Origin: Anisus vortex
Lineage: Eukaryota; Mollusca; Gastropoda; Planorbidae
Assembly: GCA_949126835.1 (NCBI GenBank)
Contig: OX421506.1
Span: forward strand, 14,356,284 to 14,420,283
Length of the DNA: 64,000 nt
Direction: 5' to 3'
Shown here: positions 47,381 through 57,773 of the stretch, one piece after another
How positions within the stretch are numbered: position 1 is the first letter of the stretch
Layout: every line of letters begins with the position of its first letter
Program-made: the position numbers and the translations under genes
Notes under the pieces: model-generated
The model's database searches: none
Told to the model about the DNA's origin: nothing
What the model saw: only the letters and a program-made list of their open reading frames with translations

Positions 47381-47819
47381 TGTTTAGGACCTAATACAGT
47401 ATTTCAACTTTGTTTAGTAGTTCATACAGTATTTCAACTCTGTTTAATAAGCTAATACAGTATTTCAATTCTGTTTAAGAGCTAAAACAGAGTTCAACTC
47501 TGTTTAGGGGTTAATACAGTATTTCTAATCTGTTTAGGGGCCAATACAGTATTTCGATTCTGTTTAGTAGCTAATACAGTATTTCGATTCTGTTTAGGAG
47601 CTAATACAGTATTTCGATTCTGTTTAGGAGCTAATACAGTATTTCGATTCTGTTTAGGAGCTAATACAGTATTTCGATTCTGTTTAGGAGCTAATACAGT
47701 ATTTCGATTCTGTTTAGGAGCTAATACAGTATTTCGATTCTGTTTAGGAGCTAATACAGTATTTCGATTCTGTTTAGGAGCTAATACAGTATTTCGATTC
47801 TGTTTAGGAGCTAATACAG
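47381..47819 (+). repeat. 30-bp tandem array copying the exon-7 acceptor (~15 units)
   Basis: The unit is TATTTCGATTCTGTTTAGGA plus GCTAATACAG. Every unit ends in the CTAATACAG that forms the real acceptor at 47819. The last nine units are nearly identical and older ones at the left edge are diverged, so recent growth is at the exon-proximal end. The minus-strand 156-codon ORF is incidental. Confidence 0.95.
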
Positions 47820-47929
47820 GCCCATACATGATATTCGAGTACATGGAGTATGGTGACCTAACCAAGCTGCTTAGAAAGAATGACCCCGAAGTTTGGATTT
47901 CTTGTGAAAAAAGTTTACATTTGAGTAAG
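47820..47929 (+). CDS. RTK exon 7: kinase hinge and alpha-D region
   Basis: 110 bp, phase 1 in and phase 0 out. It encodes PYMIFEYMEYGDLTKLLRKN (window residues 283-302): the hinge FEYMEYGDL is very close to the FEYM..GDL of Trk and MuSK. A kinase-insert-like stretch with DPEVWISCEKSLHLSK follows. The donor region reads GAGTAAGGTAAGAG, two overlapping GTAAG sites four bases apart; only the downstream one (GT at 47930) keeps phase with exon 8. Without splicing the frame stays open for about 576 further codons through the intron-7 arrays. Confidence 0.93.
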
Positions 47930-47958
47930 GTAAGAGAACAGAAGTACATGTTAAAGGG

Positions 47959-48763
47959 CCCCACCCAAGACCATCATAAATACTTACGGTGGTCTTGCCC
48001 CACCCAAGACCATCGTAAATACTTACGGTGGTCTTGCCCCACACAAGACCATCGTAAATACTTACGGTGGTCTTGCCCCACACAAGACCATCGTAAATAC
48101 TTACGGTGGTCTTGCCCCACACAAGACCATCGTAAATACTTACGGTGGTCTTGCCCCACACAAGACCATCGTAAATACTTACGGTGGTCTTGCCCCACAC
48201 AAGACCATCGTAAATACTTACGGTGGTCTTGCAGCACCCAAGACCATCGTAAATACTTACGGTGGTCTTGCCCCACCCAAGACCATCGTAAATACTTACG
48301 GTGGTCTCGCCCCACCCAAGACCATAGTAAATACTTACGGTGGTCTCGCCCCACCCAAGACCATCGTAAATACTTACGGTGGTCTCGCCCACCCAAGACC
48401 ATCGTAAATACTTACGGTGGTCTCGCCCCACCCAAGACCATCGTAAATACTTACGGTGGTCTCGCCCCACCCAAGACCATCGTAAATACTTACGGTGGTC
48501 TCGCCCCACCCAAGACCATCGTAAATACTTACGGTGGTCTCGCCCCACCCAAGACCATCGTAAATACTTACGGTGGTCTCGCCCCACCCAAGACCATCTT
48601 AAATACTTACGGTGGTCTCGCCCCACCCAAGACCATCGTAAATACTTACGGTGGTCTCGCCCCACCCAAGACCATCGTAAATACTTACGGTGGTCTCGCC
48701 CCACCCAAGACCATCGTAAATACTTACGGTGGTCTCGCCCCACCCAAGACCATAGTAAATACT
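47959..48763 (+). repeat. 39-bp hairpin-forming tandem array (~20.6 units)
   Basis: The unit begins CCCCACCCAAGACCATCGTA. Within it AAGACCATCGTAA and TTACGGTGGTCTT are complementary over 13 positions (one G-T in RNA) around a four-base ATAC loop. Early units have CTTG at the end and later ones CTCG. One unit near 48387 lacks a single C, changing the frame of any read-through. Starts 29 bp after the exon-7 donor. Open in several frames on both strands because the period is 13 codons without stops. Confidence 0.96.
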
Positions 48764-49580
48764 TTCTATTTCTATCTCTTTCTCCCTTTCCATTCTCAGT
48801 CTCTCTTTTTCGCACTCTCTCTCTCTCTTTCGTTTTTTCTTTCTCTCTTTCTCTACCGTCTCTTTCCCTCTCTTGTCTCTTTCTCCCTTTCCATTCTCAG
48901 TCTCTCTTTTTCGCACTCTCTCTCTCTCTTTCGTTTTTTCTTTCTCTCTTTCTCTACCGTCTCTTTCCCTCTCTTGTCTCTTTCTCCCTTTCCATTCTCA
49001 GTCTCTCTTTTTCGCACTCTCTCTCTCTCTCTTTCGTTTTTTCTTTCTCTCTTTCTCTACCGTCTCTTTCCCTCTCTTGTCTCTTTCTCCCTTTCCATTC
49101 TCAGTCTCTCTTTTTCGCACTCTCTCTCTCTCTTTCGTTTTTTCTTTCTCTCTTTCTCTACCGTCTCTTTCCCTCTCTTGTCTCTTTCTCCCTTTCCATT
49201 CTCAGTCTCTCTTTTTCGCACTCTCTCTCTCTCTTTCGTTTTTTCTTTCTCTCTTTCTCTACCGTCTCTTTCCCTCTCTTGTCTCTTTCTCCCTTTCCAT
49301 TCTCAGTCTCTCTTTTTCGCACTCTCTCTCTCTCTTTCGTTTTTTCTTTCTCTCTTTCTCTACCGTCTCTTTCCCTCTCTTGTCTCTTTCTCCCTTTCCA
49401 TTCTCAGTCTCTCTTTTTCGCACTCTCTCTCTCTCTTTCGTTTTTTCTTTCTCTCTTTCTCTACCGTCTCTTTCCCTCTCTTGTCTCTTTCTCCCTTTCC
49501 ATTCTCAGTCTCTCTTTTTCGCACTCTCTCTCTCTCTTTCGTTTTTTCTTTCTCTCTTTCTCTACCGTCTCTTTCTCTCT
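48764..49580 (+). repeat. 101-bp pyrimidine-rich tandem array (8 units)
   Basis: Units of 101 bp (one of 103 because of an extra CT) marked by CCATTCTCAG at 48790, 48891, 48992, 49095, 49196, 49297, 49398 and 49499. Each unit contains a long C/T tract ending in TTCTCAG, which resembles a 3' splice site. It is fused directly to the hairpin array. The long serine/leucine/phenylalanine ORFs over it are incidental. Confidence 0.95.
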
Positions 49581-49697
49581 CAATATCTCTTTATTTTTTT
49601 CTTCTTATTTCTCTCTATTTCTTTCTGTCTCTCACTTCTTATCTCTCTTTCTTACAATAACTTTTTTTTTCTCTTTATCTCTTTGTCTTTATTCCCC

Positions 49698-49740
<43 letters not shown>
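49581..49740 (+). repeat. CT-rich low-complexity tract
   Basis: Irregular CT-rich sequence ending in a (CT)n run at about 49702-49738. Confidence 0.9.
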
Positions 49741-49743
<3 letters not shown>

Positions 49744-50077
49744 ATTATTAATACTCTTTTCTATTTATATCTTCGGCTTTTTTTCCTGTGTGGGTCTCTC
49801 TCTATCCCTTTATATTTCTCTGTGTGTGTATAATTAAATAAGTTTGTCCAAAACGAAAAAACGAGTTTATATTCTCGTCCTATTGAAGTGGACCTACAAA
49901 AAATAATGCAAAAGCTGGGAGTGGGCGTTGAGCAATGACGATACAAAAATTAAAATTTTACTTCCAAGTACAAGTGAATATTAATTGTCTTCTATAATTA
50001 TACCTATTGTTTACTTTACTCTATAAATATAGAGTGAATTCCATTGTCTTCTGTAATCATAATTATAGTTTACTTTA

Positions 50078-50125
50078 CTCTTGGCCCTATGGATCAATTT
50101 GGTCACATGGGATAATTTACTTTTT
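50078..50125 (+). mobile_element. SINE family A tail fragment
   Basis: CCCTATGGATCAATTTGGTC and GGGATAATTTACTT match the 3' end of the copy at 56497-56730. Confidence 0.6.
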
Positions 50126-50321
50126 TTTACTTACTTACTCTTTAAATATAGCCCATGTCGCTTCCTATATCGGGCTGAACTTTCTCAATTCTAGCCTGGT
50201 CTTCGTTGCTTCTATGAGCATTTTTAAAAGTATCAACACTATAAAATGAATGTGGTGATGTAGATTCAAAAGGGATTTTTCCTTGTCAATCGGTTTCATA
50301 ACATCCGCCTACATTCTGTGA

Positions 50322-50405
50322 CAATCGTCCTTTCTACCTTCATTTTATAATCGTCATTTCTACCTACATTTTATAATCGTCCTTTCTACCGACATTTTAT
50401 AATCG
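50322..50405 (+). repeat. ~26-bp tandem repeat (3 units)
   Basis: AATCGTCCTTTCTACCTACA with TTTTAT, three slightly diverged copies. Confidence 0.85.
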
Positions 50406-51059
50406 GCCAAAGGGGTGTGAAATTTAAAAGTAATTAAACAGCGACTCGAGTGATCAGAATCGGAAAAGAAAGAAAAAATGAAAAAGATAAAATATTAAAA
50501 CATCAAGTATTTAAAAATAAAATGGAACAATAACTTGATAAAATTTAGTACTGTAATTTGCTGGTAGTAACAACACCTACCTAGAACCTGTATAGAAACA
50601 TAATCAATATTCCTATTTGAAGTTTTCAATTTGCTGAGAATGTGAAGGAGCCCTCACAGATGTCGTCATAACCTGCAGCTTCCATTCGTTACGCTTCAGT
50701 GTTATTTCTCTCCCCTTCAAAATGTTGTCTTTCCATTTCCTCCTATCTCCCCATTTTACCCTCCCAGCGCTGAACTTTGCAGAAGTTGTCTTTGCAACTT
50801 GTGGCCACCTTGTTACATGTATAGACCGTTTAATTTTTCATTGTTTTTATTTTAACTTTAAAGTATTTATTGGCATATGTATAGCTAGGATTGCAAGTAG
50901 GGGAAACTAGTTCAAGTTGTGTAAGAGGAGGTTATGAATGTGCAAGGAATAAAAGAATAAGAAGCTGTAATATTACAAGTCTGGGTGGGAGGTGGGCACC
51001 TAGTAAGATCTCCATCATTTAATTTGAAACATGTGCACTTTTTAGACATTCTAAACTTT
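50406..51059. other. RTK intron 7, no feature seen
   Basis: No supported gene or element before the retrotransposon fragment. Confidence 0.45.
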
Positions 51060-51360
51060 ATATTAAAACAATTATATAAATTTAAAATACAACACAATAA
51101 ATATATATTACAATGGTCAGATAAACATAAGGACAAAAATACTTTCATATCCCTTATGCAAGAACTAATGTATATAAGTACTCTTTCTTCCCGAGTGGCA
51201 TCCAGGCATGGAATGGGGTTGCCTGAACAAACCAGAAAAACTAATAAATTAACATATTTTAAAACTCTAAAAGAAATGCAGGACTAGACTCAAATCACGA
51301 ATGAGCGCAGGGCGCAATAAGCTTCTTTATAGAAGGAGCGTCTGTAATATAATATAGGAT
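51060..51360 (+). mobile_element. non-LTR retrotransposon 3' fragment (copy H)
   Basis: Begins near AAATACAACACAATAAATAT, then CAGATAAACATAAGGACAAA, the YKYSFFPSG-coding stretch, GGAATGGGGTTGCCTGAAC (one extra G) and GAAGGAGCGTCTGTAATATA. Sense to the host gene, in intron 7. Confidence 0.82.
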
Positions 51361-51962
51361 AATACGATAAGATAACTATCAATTATATTTATTATTGTAA
51401 CATAAATTGTATTAATTAATTGGATTGTAAGTTTTTGAATTCTCATTTCTCTAAACATAAATCTTTTCCCACAAAATTAACGAATTTAATTATTTTAAAA
51501 AAGTATGTTCAGCTACCATCACTTTTTTAGCGTGGGAAAAAAAGATGGGTTTTGTTGGAAGAGTATCGTGGACTGGCGTCCTCTTACCATCGCCACCACT
51601 GACTTCGCAACTACTTACCAATTCTATACAGAATTGTTATTATTGTATTCGATCTCATTTTGTTGGGAAGTAGGGAGGGGTTGTAAATATTTGTTTGGGG
51701 AAGGGGGTTTAAGCTGCGAATATTATTTTTATATTTTTATTTATTATTATTTTTTATTATTTAAAAATATTATTAATAACAATGATGAAAAAAAAGCAAA
51801 TGGAAAAATGTTTAGTGCCAATAGGCTTATCACTAAATATCACTGAAACTGTCGTAGTGTATAAAGTGCTTAATAAGTTAAGTGAAAGAGTTAAATGAAA
51901 GGTCGACAGATATGTTGCCAAAGTAGATAACTAAAAAATCATGTTACTATTTGTCTCCTTCT
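51361..51962. other. RTK intron 7, no feature seen
   Basis: AT-rich; the short ORF at 51505-51846 has no recognisable domain. Confidence 0.45.
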
Positions 51963-52148
51963 GTCCTATTAGTACCTAATTATGACCTTCTGCCCCCTTA
52001 GAAAGATCTAGTTGACATTAAGTGTTCAAATAGCCAATATATGTTGTTAATGTCACTTTCTGTCCTATTAGCCAGATTTAGTTGACATTAAGTGTTTGAA
52101 TAGCCTATGTAGACTTCCTGATATTAATGTCACCTTCTGTCCTATTAG
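51963..52148 (+). pseudogene. two decoy copies of the exon-8 acceptor and exon start
   Basis: The real exon-8 start (CCTATTAG|ACAGATCTAGTTGACATC) is preceded by two diverged copies of the acceptor plus about 35-40 exon bases, at 52002-52040 and 52072-52108, spaced 70 and 77 bp. A third, shorter trace of TGTCCTATTAG is at 51963-51973. Both decoys have GACATTAAGTG where the exon has GACATCAGTG, an extra base that shifts the frame, and each lacks a proper 3' part and donor. They are fossil tandem duplications of an intron/exon boundary. Confidence 0.9.
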
Positions 52149-52385
<237 letters not shown>

Positions 52386-52430
52386 TAATAGCAACACATA
52401 CACATTTATTTCCGTCAAATGACTATAATC

Positions 52431-52712
52431 ATATAGCTTGTACAATGTAGACTCAACGAAGGCTGCTTCATATAGCTTGTACAATGTAGACTCAACGAAG
52501 GCTGCTTCATATAGCTTCTACAATGTAGACTCAACGAAGGCTGCTTCATATAGCTTGTACAATGTAGACTCAACGAAGGCTGCTTCATATAGCTTGTACA
52601 ATGTAGACTCAACGAAGGCTCCTTCATATAGCTTGTACAATGTAGACTCAACGAAGGCTGCTTCATATAACTTGTACAATGTAGACTCAACGAAGGCTGC
52701 TTCATATAACTT
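52431..52712 (+). repeat. 39-bp tandem array in intron 8 (~7 units)
   Basis: The unit is CATATAGCTTGTACAATGTA plus GACTCAACGAAGGCTGCTT. It starts about 110 bp past the exon-8 donor and is open on both strands because the period is divisible by three. It is unrelated in sequence to the 39-bp array in intron 7. Confidence 0.95.
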
Positions 52713-52974
52713 GTAATTCATTTAATGCATAGTCAACTGTAAAAATAGATTCAATAAACATTCGTACATCGGACATTCGGGTCATGTCTTGAACTTGGTC
52801 GTGGTTCAACTTCCACTTGGGACGAATACTTAGACTCAACACACGACTTGCTTGTATGTAGTCTCAACGTCAACTGACTATACTCTTGTTTTTCACGTTG
52901 CTATCTAGACTTTTCATACTCTCTCCACTTCCATACTACAGTGCTATATTGTACATTATCATGCACACCTTTTA

Positions 52975-53038
<64 letters not shown>

Positions 53039-53087
53039 ACCCATGCACACTTTCTATATTACATATATATTAATACTACAACTCCTT
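52713..53087. other. intron 8, (AT)n microsatellite
   Basis: No gene; an AT repeat spans about 52979-53034. Confidence 0.7.
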
Positions 53088-55036
53088 GATAGTTTCATTG
53101 TAACTTTTGCGACACATTCACATTTGTTTCATCCTAAATTTAACCACACATCTAAATTTGTTTCATTGTAACTTTTGCGACACATTCACATTTGTTTCAT
53201 CCTAAATTTTACCACACATCTAAATTTGTTTCATTGTAACTTTTGCGACACATTGACATTTGTTTCATCCTAAAATTTACCACACATCTAAATTTGTTTC
53301 ATTGTATCTTTTGCGACACATTCACATTTGTTTCATCCTAAATTTTACCACACATCTAAATTTGTTTCATTGTAACTTTTGCGACACATTCACATTTGTT
53401 TCATCCTAAATTTTACCACACATCTAAATTTGTTTCATTGTATTTTTTGCGACACATTCACATTTGTTTCATCCTAAATTTTACCACACATCTAAATTTG
53501 TTTCATTGTATTTTTTGCGACACATTCACATTTGTTTCATCCTAATTTTTACCACACATCTAAATTTGTTTCATTGTAACTTTTGCGACACATTCACATT
53601 TGTTTCATCCTAAATTTTACTACACATCTAAATTTGTTTCATTGTAACTTTTGCGACACATTCACATTTGTTTCATCCTAAATTTTACCACACATCTAAA
53701 TTTGTTTCATTGTAACTTTTGCGACACATTGACATTTGTTTTATCCTAAAATTTACCACACATCTAAATTTGTTTCATTGTATCTTTTGCGACACATTCA
53801 CATTTGTTTCATCCTAAATTTTACCACACATCTAAATTTGTTTCATTGTAACTCTTGCGACACATTCACATTTGTTTCATCCTAAATTTTACCACACATC
53901 TAAATTTGTTTCATTGTAACTTTTGCGACACATTCACATTTGTTTCAGCCTAAATTTTACCACACATCTAAATTTGTTTCATTGTAACTTTTGCGACACA
54001 TTCACATTTGTTTCATCCTAAATTTTACCACACATCTAAATTTGTTTCATTGTAACTTTTGCGACACATTCACATTTGTTTCATCCTAAATTTTACCACA
54101 CATCTAAATTTGTTTCATTGTAATTTTTGCGACACATTCACATTTGTTTCACCCTAAATTTTACCACACATCTAAATTTGTTTCATTGTAACTTTTGCGA
54201 CACATTCACATTTGTTTCATCCTAATTTTTACCACACATCTAAATTTGTTTCATTGTAACTTTTGCGACACATTCACATTTGTTTCATCCTAAATTTTAC
54301 CACACATCTAAATTTGTTTCATTGTAACTTTTGCGACACATTCACATTTGTTTCATCCTAAATTTTACCACACATCTAAAGTTGTTTCATTGTAACTTTT
54401 GCGACACATTCACATTTGTTTCATCCTAAATTTTACCACACATCTAAATTTGTTTCATTGTAACTTTTGCGACACATTCACATTTGTTTCATCCTAAATT
54501 TTACCACACATCTAAATTTGTTTCATTGTAACTTTTGCGACACATTCACATTTGTTTCATCCTAAATTTTACCACACATCTAAATTTGTTTCATTGTAAC
54601 TTTTGCGACACATTCACATTTGTTTCATCCTAAATTTTACCACACATCTAAATTTGTTTCATTGTAACTTTTGCGACACATTCACATTTGTTTCATCCTA
54701 AATTTTACCACACATCTAAATTTGTTTCATTGTAACTTTTGCGACACATTCACATTTGTTTCATCCTAAATTTTACCACACATCTAAATTTGTTTCATTG
54801 TAACTTTTGCGACACATTCACATTTGTTTCATCCTAAATTTTACCACACATCTAAATTTGTGTCATTGTAACTTTTGCGACACATTCACATTTGTTTTAT
54901 CCTAAATTTTACCACACATCTAAATTTGTTTCATTGTAACTTTTGCGACACATTCACATTTGTTTCATCCTAAATTTTACCACACATCTAAATTTGTTTC
55001 ATTGTAACTTTTGCGACACATTCACATTTGTTTCAT
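53088..55036 (+). repeat. 68-bp tandem array (~28.7 units)
   Basis: Unit around TTTCATTGTAACTTTTGCGA, CACATTCACATTTGTTTCAT and CCTAAATTTTACCACACATC. The period of 68 bp was checked at 53151 and 53219. Variation is nearly all substitutions. It lies in the presumed intron 8. Confidence 0.96.
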
Positions 55037-55124
55037 TCTAATCCTCTACATGTTGGTCTTTTGCACCAATGTTATCGTTAAATATAATTCCACATGATTT
55101 ACTCGTTAAAATAGTGCTTATAAT

Positions 55125-55470
55125 GTAAGTTTTGTAGTGCTTTTATAGTCAGTATTTTTATGCTTATATAGTCAGTATTGTAGTTATTATATAGTTAGTA
55201 TTGTAGTGCTTATATAGTCAGTAGTGTAGTGCTTATAATGTCAGTATTGTAGTAACTATATAACTGTTATTATATAGATAATATTGTAGTGCTTATATAG
55301 TCAGTTTTGTAATCCTTATATAGTCAGTATTGTAGTTATTTTATAGTCAGTATTGTAGGGCTTATAATGTCAGTATTGTAGTTATTATATAGTCAGTATT
55401 GTAGTGCTTATATAGTCAGGATATTAGTATTTTTATAGTCTGTATTGTAGTGCTTATATAGTCAGTATTG
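55125..55470 (+). repeat. ~23-bp degenerate tandem repeat
   Basis: Imperfect copies of ATTGTAGTGCTTATATAGTC plus AGT, with units of variable length. Confidence 0.88.
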
Positions 55471-56024
55471 TCATATATTTTTATTGTTGTTGTTTTTTTT
55501 TCGATAAGAAAACGTCCAAAAATATTGCTACATAAATTCAAATGACGTTCAAAATGTTTGTATAATAATCTTTGAATTAAAACAGGCAATAGAATAATAC
55601 AAATGAAAGTAAATAGTTTTAGTCACTTCTAATCCAGACTTTTCTTGGTTATCTATTATCTTGTTAATAATTCTTAAACAATCTTTTATTTAATACTGTA
55701 TTATTTAACATTTCTACATACTGTCCTTACGAATCAATCAATTATACATGCTATAGTCTAGACATAACGGTCATATTCATATCAAGTAACACACAACAGT
55801 ATGTTTTAGTAATACTATTTCCAACAGCGTTTGTCTCATAAAAAGTAATGGCTTCTCTTTATGTAAACTGGTGGTAGCGACTGGGGGGAATGGAGACGTT
55901 AAGACCAACAGCCTAGAACTGACTCAACAGTTCTGCTTTGTTGGTTGTATCACATGGCCCTTATCTTAAGTGTATTCCTGAAGATAAATAGCCATTGTAC
56001 AATCTGTTCAGCATCAGCGTCTTA

Positions 56025-56102
<78 letters not shown>

Positions 56103-56496
56103 TACTCATACTTAGCCTCTCCCATCTCATTCTCCTATTGAGCCCACTCTCATAGAGAAATAAAATCTGAGTTGAGCTTTGAGGGAATTATTATGACCCG
56201 CCTAATACCCATATATAAACAAATATAATATCTAAATGAATATCTGTATGTATTTGTAATGTTTTTTGTTTATTGTGTGTTGTATTGTTGTCTTATATTC
56301 TTAAGCTTAGACATAAGCCTACTTAAGAAGCATATTCTTTTTTACAAATACAATGTTTATTGAATAGACAACATGGCCTGCTTAGCCTCATTTCTCGACT
56401 TATGCTGCAATGCATTCTGGGAGATTAATATTAGCAAAAGGGAGTAATCATTCATTAAACTCTAGACATTACAGTATTGAGCCCAAACTGGATTTA
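55471..56496. other. non-coding with (CT)n and (CA)n
   Basis: No gene seen. A CT microsatellite at about 56029-56087 passes into CA at about 56088-56101. Confidence 0.6.
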
Positions 56497-56730
56497 CCGT
56501 TGAGGCAGAGGGGCTGAGCGGCAGGGCGTTCGGCTGGAGGACCGAACTTGGTTCGAATCCTTTGCGAATGCTATGATTTGCTCCCGGCTCTCATGGGTAC
56601 CTGACTTTTGTTAATGCAAAGTGCTGGCCACACAATCACCTCGTATGCCACATAAACTAGTGAACGCCGCTACACCGACCCTATGAATCAATTTGGTCTG
56701 ACGGGATACTTAACTTACTGCATTTATTGA
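56497..56730 (+). mobile_element. tRNA-derived SINE, family A (best copy)
   Basis: The head carries an A-box-like GGCTGAGCGG (56512-56521) and a perfect B-box GGTTCGAATCC (56550-56560), the internal Pol III promoter of a tRNA-derived element; the GGCTGAGCGG form recalls tRNA-Leu/Ser. The body has GTGCTGGCCACACAATCACC and CCTCGTATGCCACATAAACT, and the tail CCCTATGAATCAATTTGGTC. It is not a functional tRNA gene, since no cloverleaf continues after the B-box. Confidence 0.85.
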
Positions 56731-56754
56731 ATCCTATTTTTTAATAGACAATAA

Positions 56755-56830
56755 TAATAATAATATTTGTATAGTGCTGCCAATAAACATTATGTAAGCT
56801 CAGAGCGCATTTAACATACAAATAAGAAAA
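56755..56830 (-). mobile_element. LINE/SINE 3' tail of the L2/CR1 type, minus strand
   Basis: In reverse complement: GCGCTCTGAGC, GGCAGCACTATACAAATATT and then a short ATT repeat. This is the same class of tail as at 42345-42430. Confidence 0.6.
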
Positions 56831-57197
56831 CGGATATAAACTCCAGGCTAAGAAATATAAAACTAAGACAGGAAATTATAATGACGGCTAGTCCTACAGT
56901 TATTACACCGTACCTATTGTCAACAAAATGGCCTAGGTTCTTACCCTGCCGCTGACCATTCCCTGCTAGTTTTGGCCCTAGAACGTAAATTTATTTCTTT
57001 AAAAAAAAAAAAAACTTCAAGACCAAGTGAAGAGGTTTTTCTCACAGGAACGAGATTTGAAATAGGCTCATAAGGCTGTGACGTTTGAGAAAGGAAAAAA
57101 ACAACAAAAAAAAACTCGACGCTAGACCCTATCAATCTATATTTAACCATTTTCTTAAAAATAAGAATCGGGAAAAGATTCAAAACATGTGGCAATA

Positions 57198-57771
57198 GGG
57201 CGTTTGCAATCACGTGACAAAAAGCACGTGATTTGTGTTTACTTTCTGTAATGGTGTACAAGTAATAATGGCCGATGTATTAATAAAGTTTCACATATAG
57301 GCTCGAGCTTTTTTTAAATGATGTGTTGTGTTTTAAGTCTTATTAAGATTTAAGCTGTATTATGTATGTTAAATAAAATAGGCTATTTTATTATTATCAT
57401 AGACATAGATCATAGACGATGTGAGCCTATTAGTGACTTGACTAGATAGTCTATTCACCAACACTATCACTTGACATCGTAGCCTATAGCCTACGAAACA
57501 TTAAAAGTGTAGGCCTATAAAGTGAAATTGAAAGTGTAAATAGGTCTAGCCGGCCCTAGCCTTAATCACATTAATCAATTAATCTACAGTACTACTATTT
57601 ACCTCCTTATTTTTTAGTAGGATAGCCAATATTCAGATGTGAACTTGGCATGATAAAGAACAACTTCACTTTCACCACGTTACATTTGTACCTCAAGTGG
57701 GTTCTTATATTTACACAAATACGTCACTAAAAATAGAGTAAAAACCTAAGCCACGCCCACTGAGAACGCTC
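57198..57771. mobile_element. MITE with GCGTTTGCAAT terminus and TA duplication (copy 2)
   Basis: Left end GGGCGTTTGCAATCACGTG; right end ACGCCCACTGAGAACGCTC, more diverged than in copy 1; flanks TA (57196-57197 and 57772-57773). About 574 bp. It shares GGATAGCCAATATTCAGAT and the CACGTCA/AATACGTCACTAAAAA region with 30081-30645. Confidence 0.87.
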
Positions 57772-57773
57772 TA

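Noticed and set aside
47922..47930. Alternative exon-7 donor four bases upstream (GTAAGG)
   Set aside because: It would break phase with exon 8; the downstream GTAAGA keeps it. Minor use cannot be excluded.
47828..49833. Very long ORFs (hundreds of codons) on both strands over the 39-bp and 101-bp arrays
   Set aside because: They arise from stop-free repeat units open in several frames and both strands; no independent start, domain or conservation signal. Only the in-frame read-through from exon 7 is kept, as a finding.
52415..52721. ORFs on both strands in the intron-8 39-bp array
   Set aside because: Same reason: repeat period divisible by three, open in several frames, no support.
56497..56570. 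Functional tRNA gene
   Set aside because: A- and B-boxes are present but there is no complete cloverleaf or terminator, and related copies elsewhere show that it is a SINE head.
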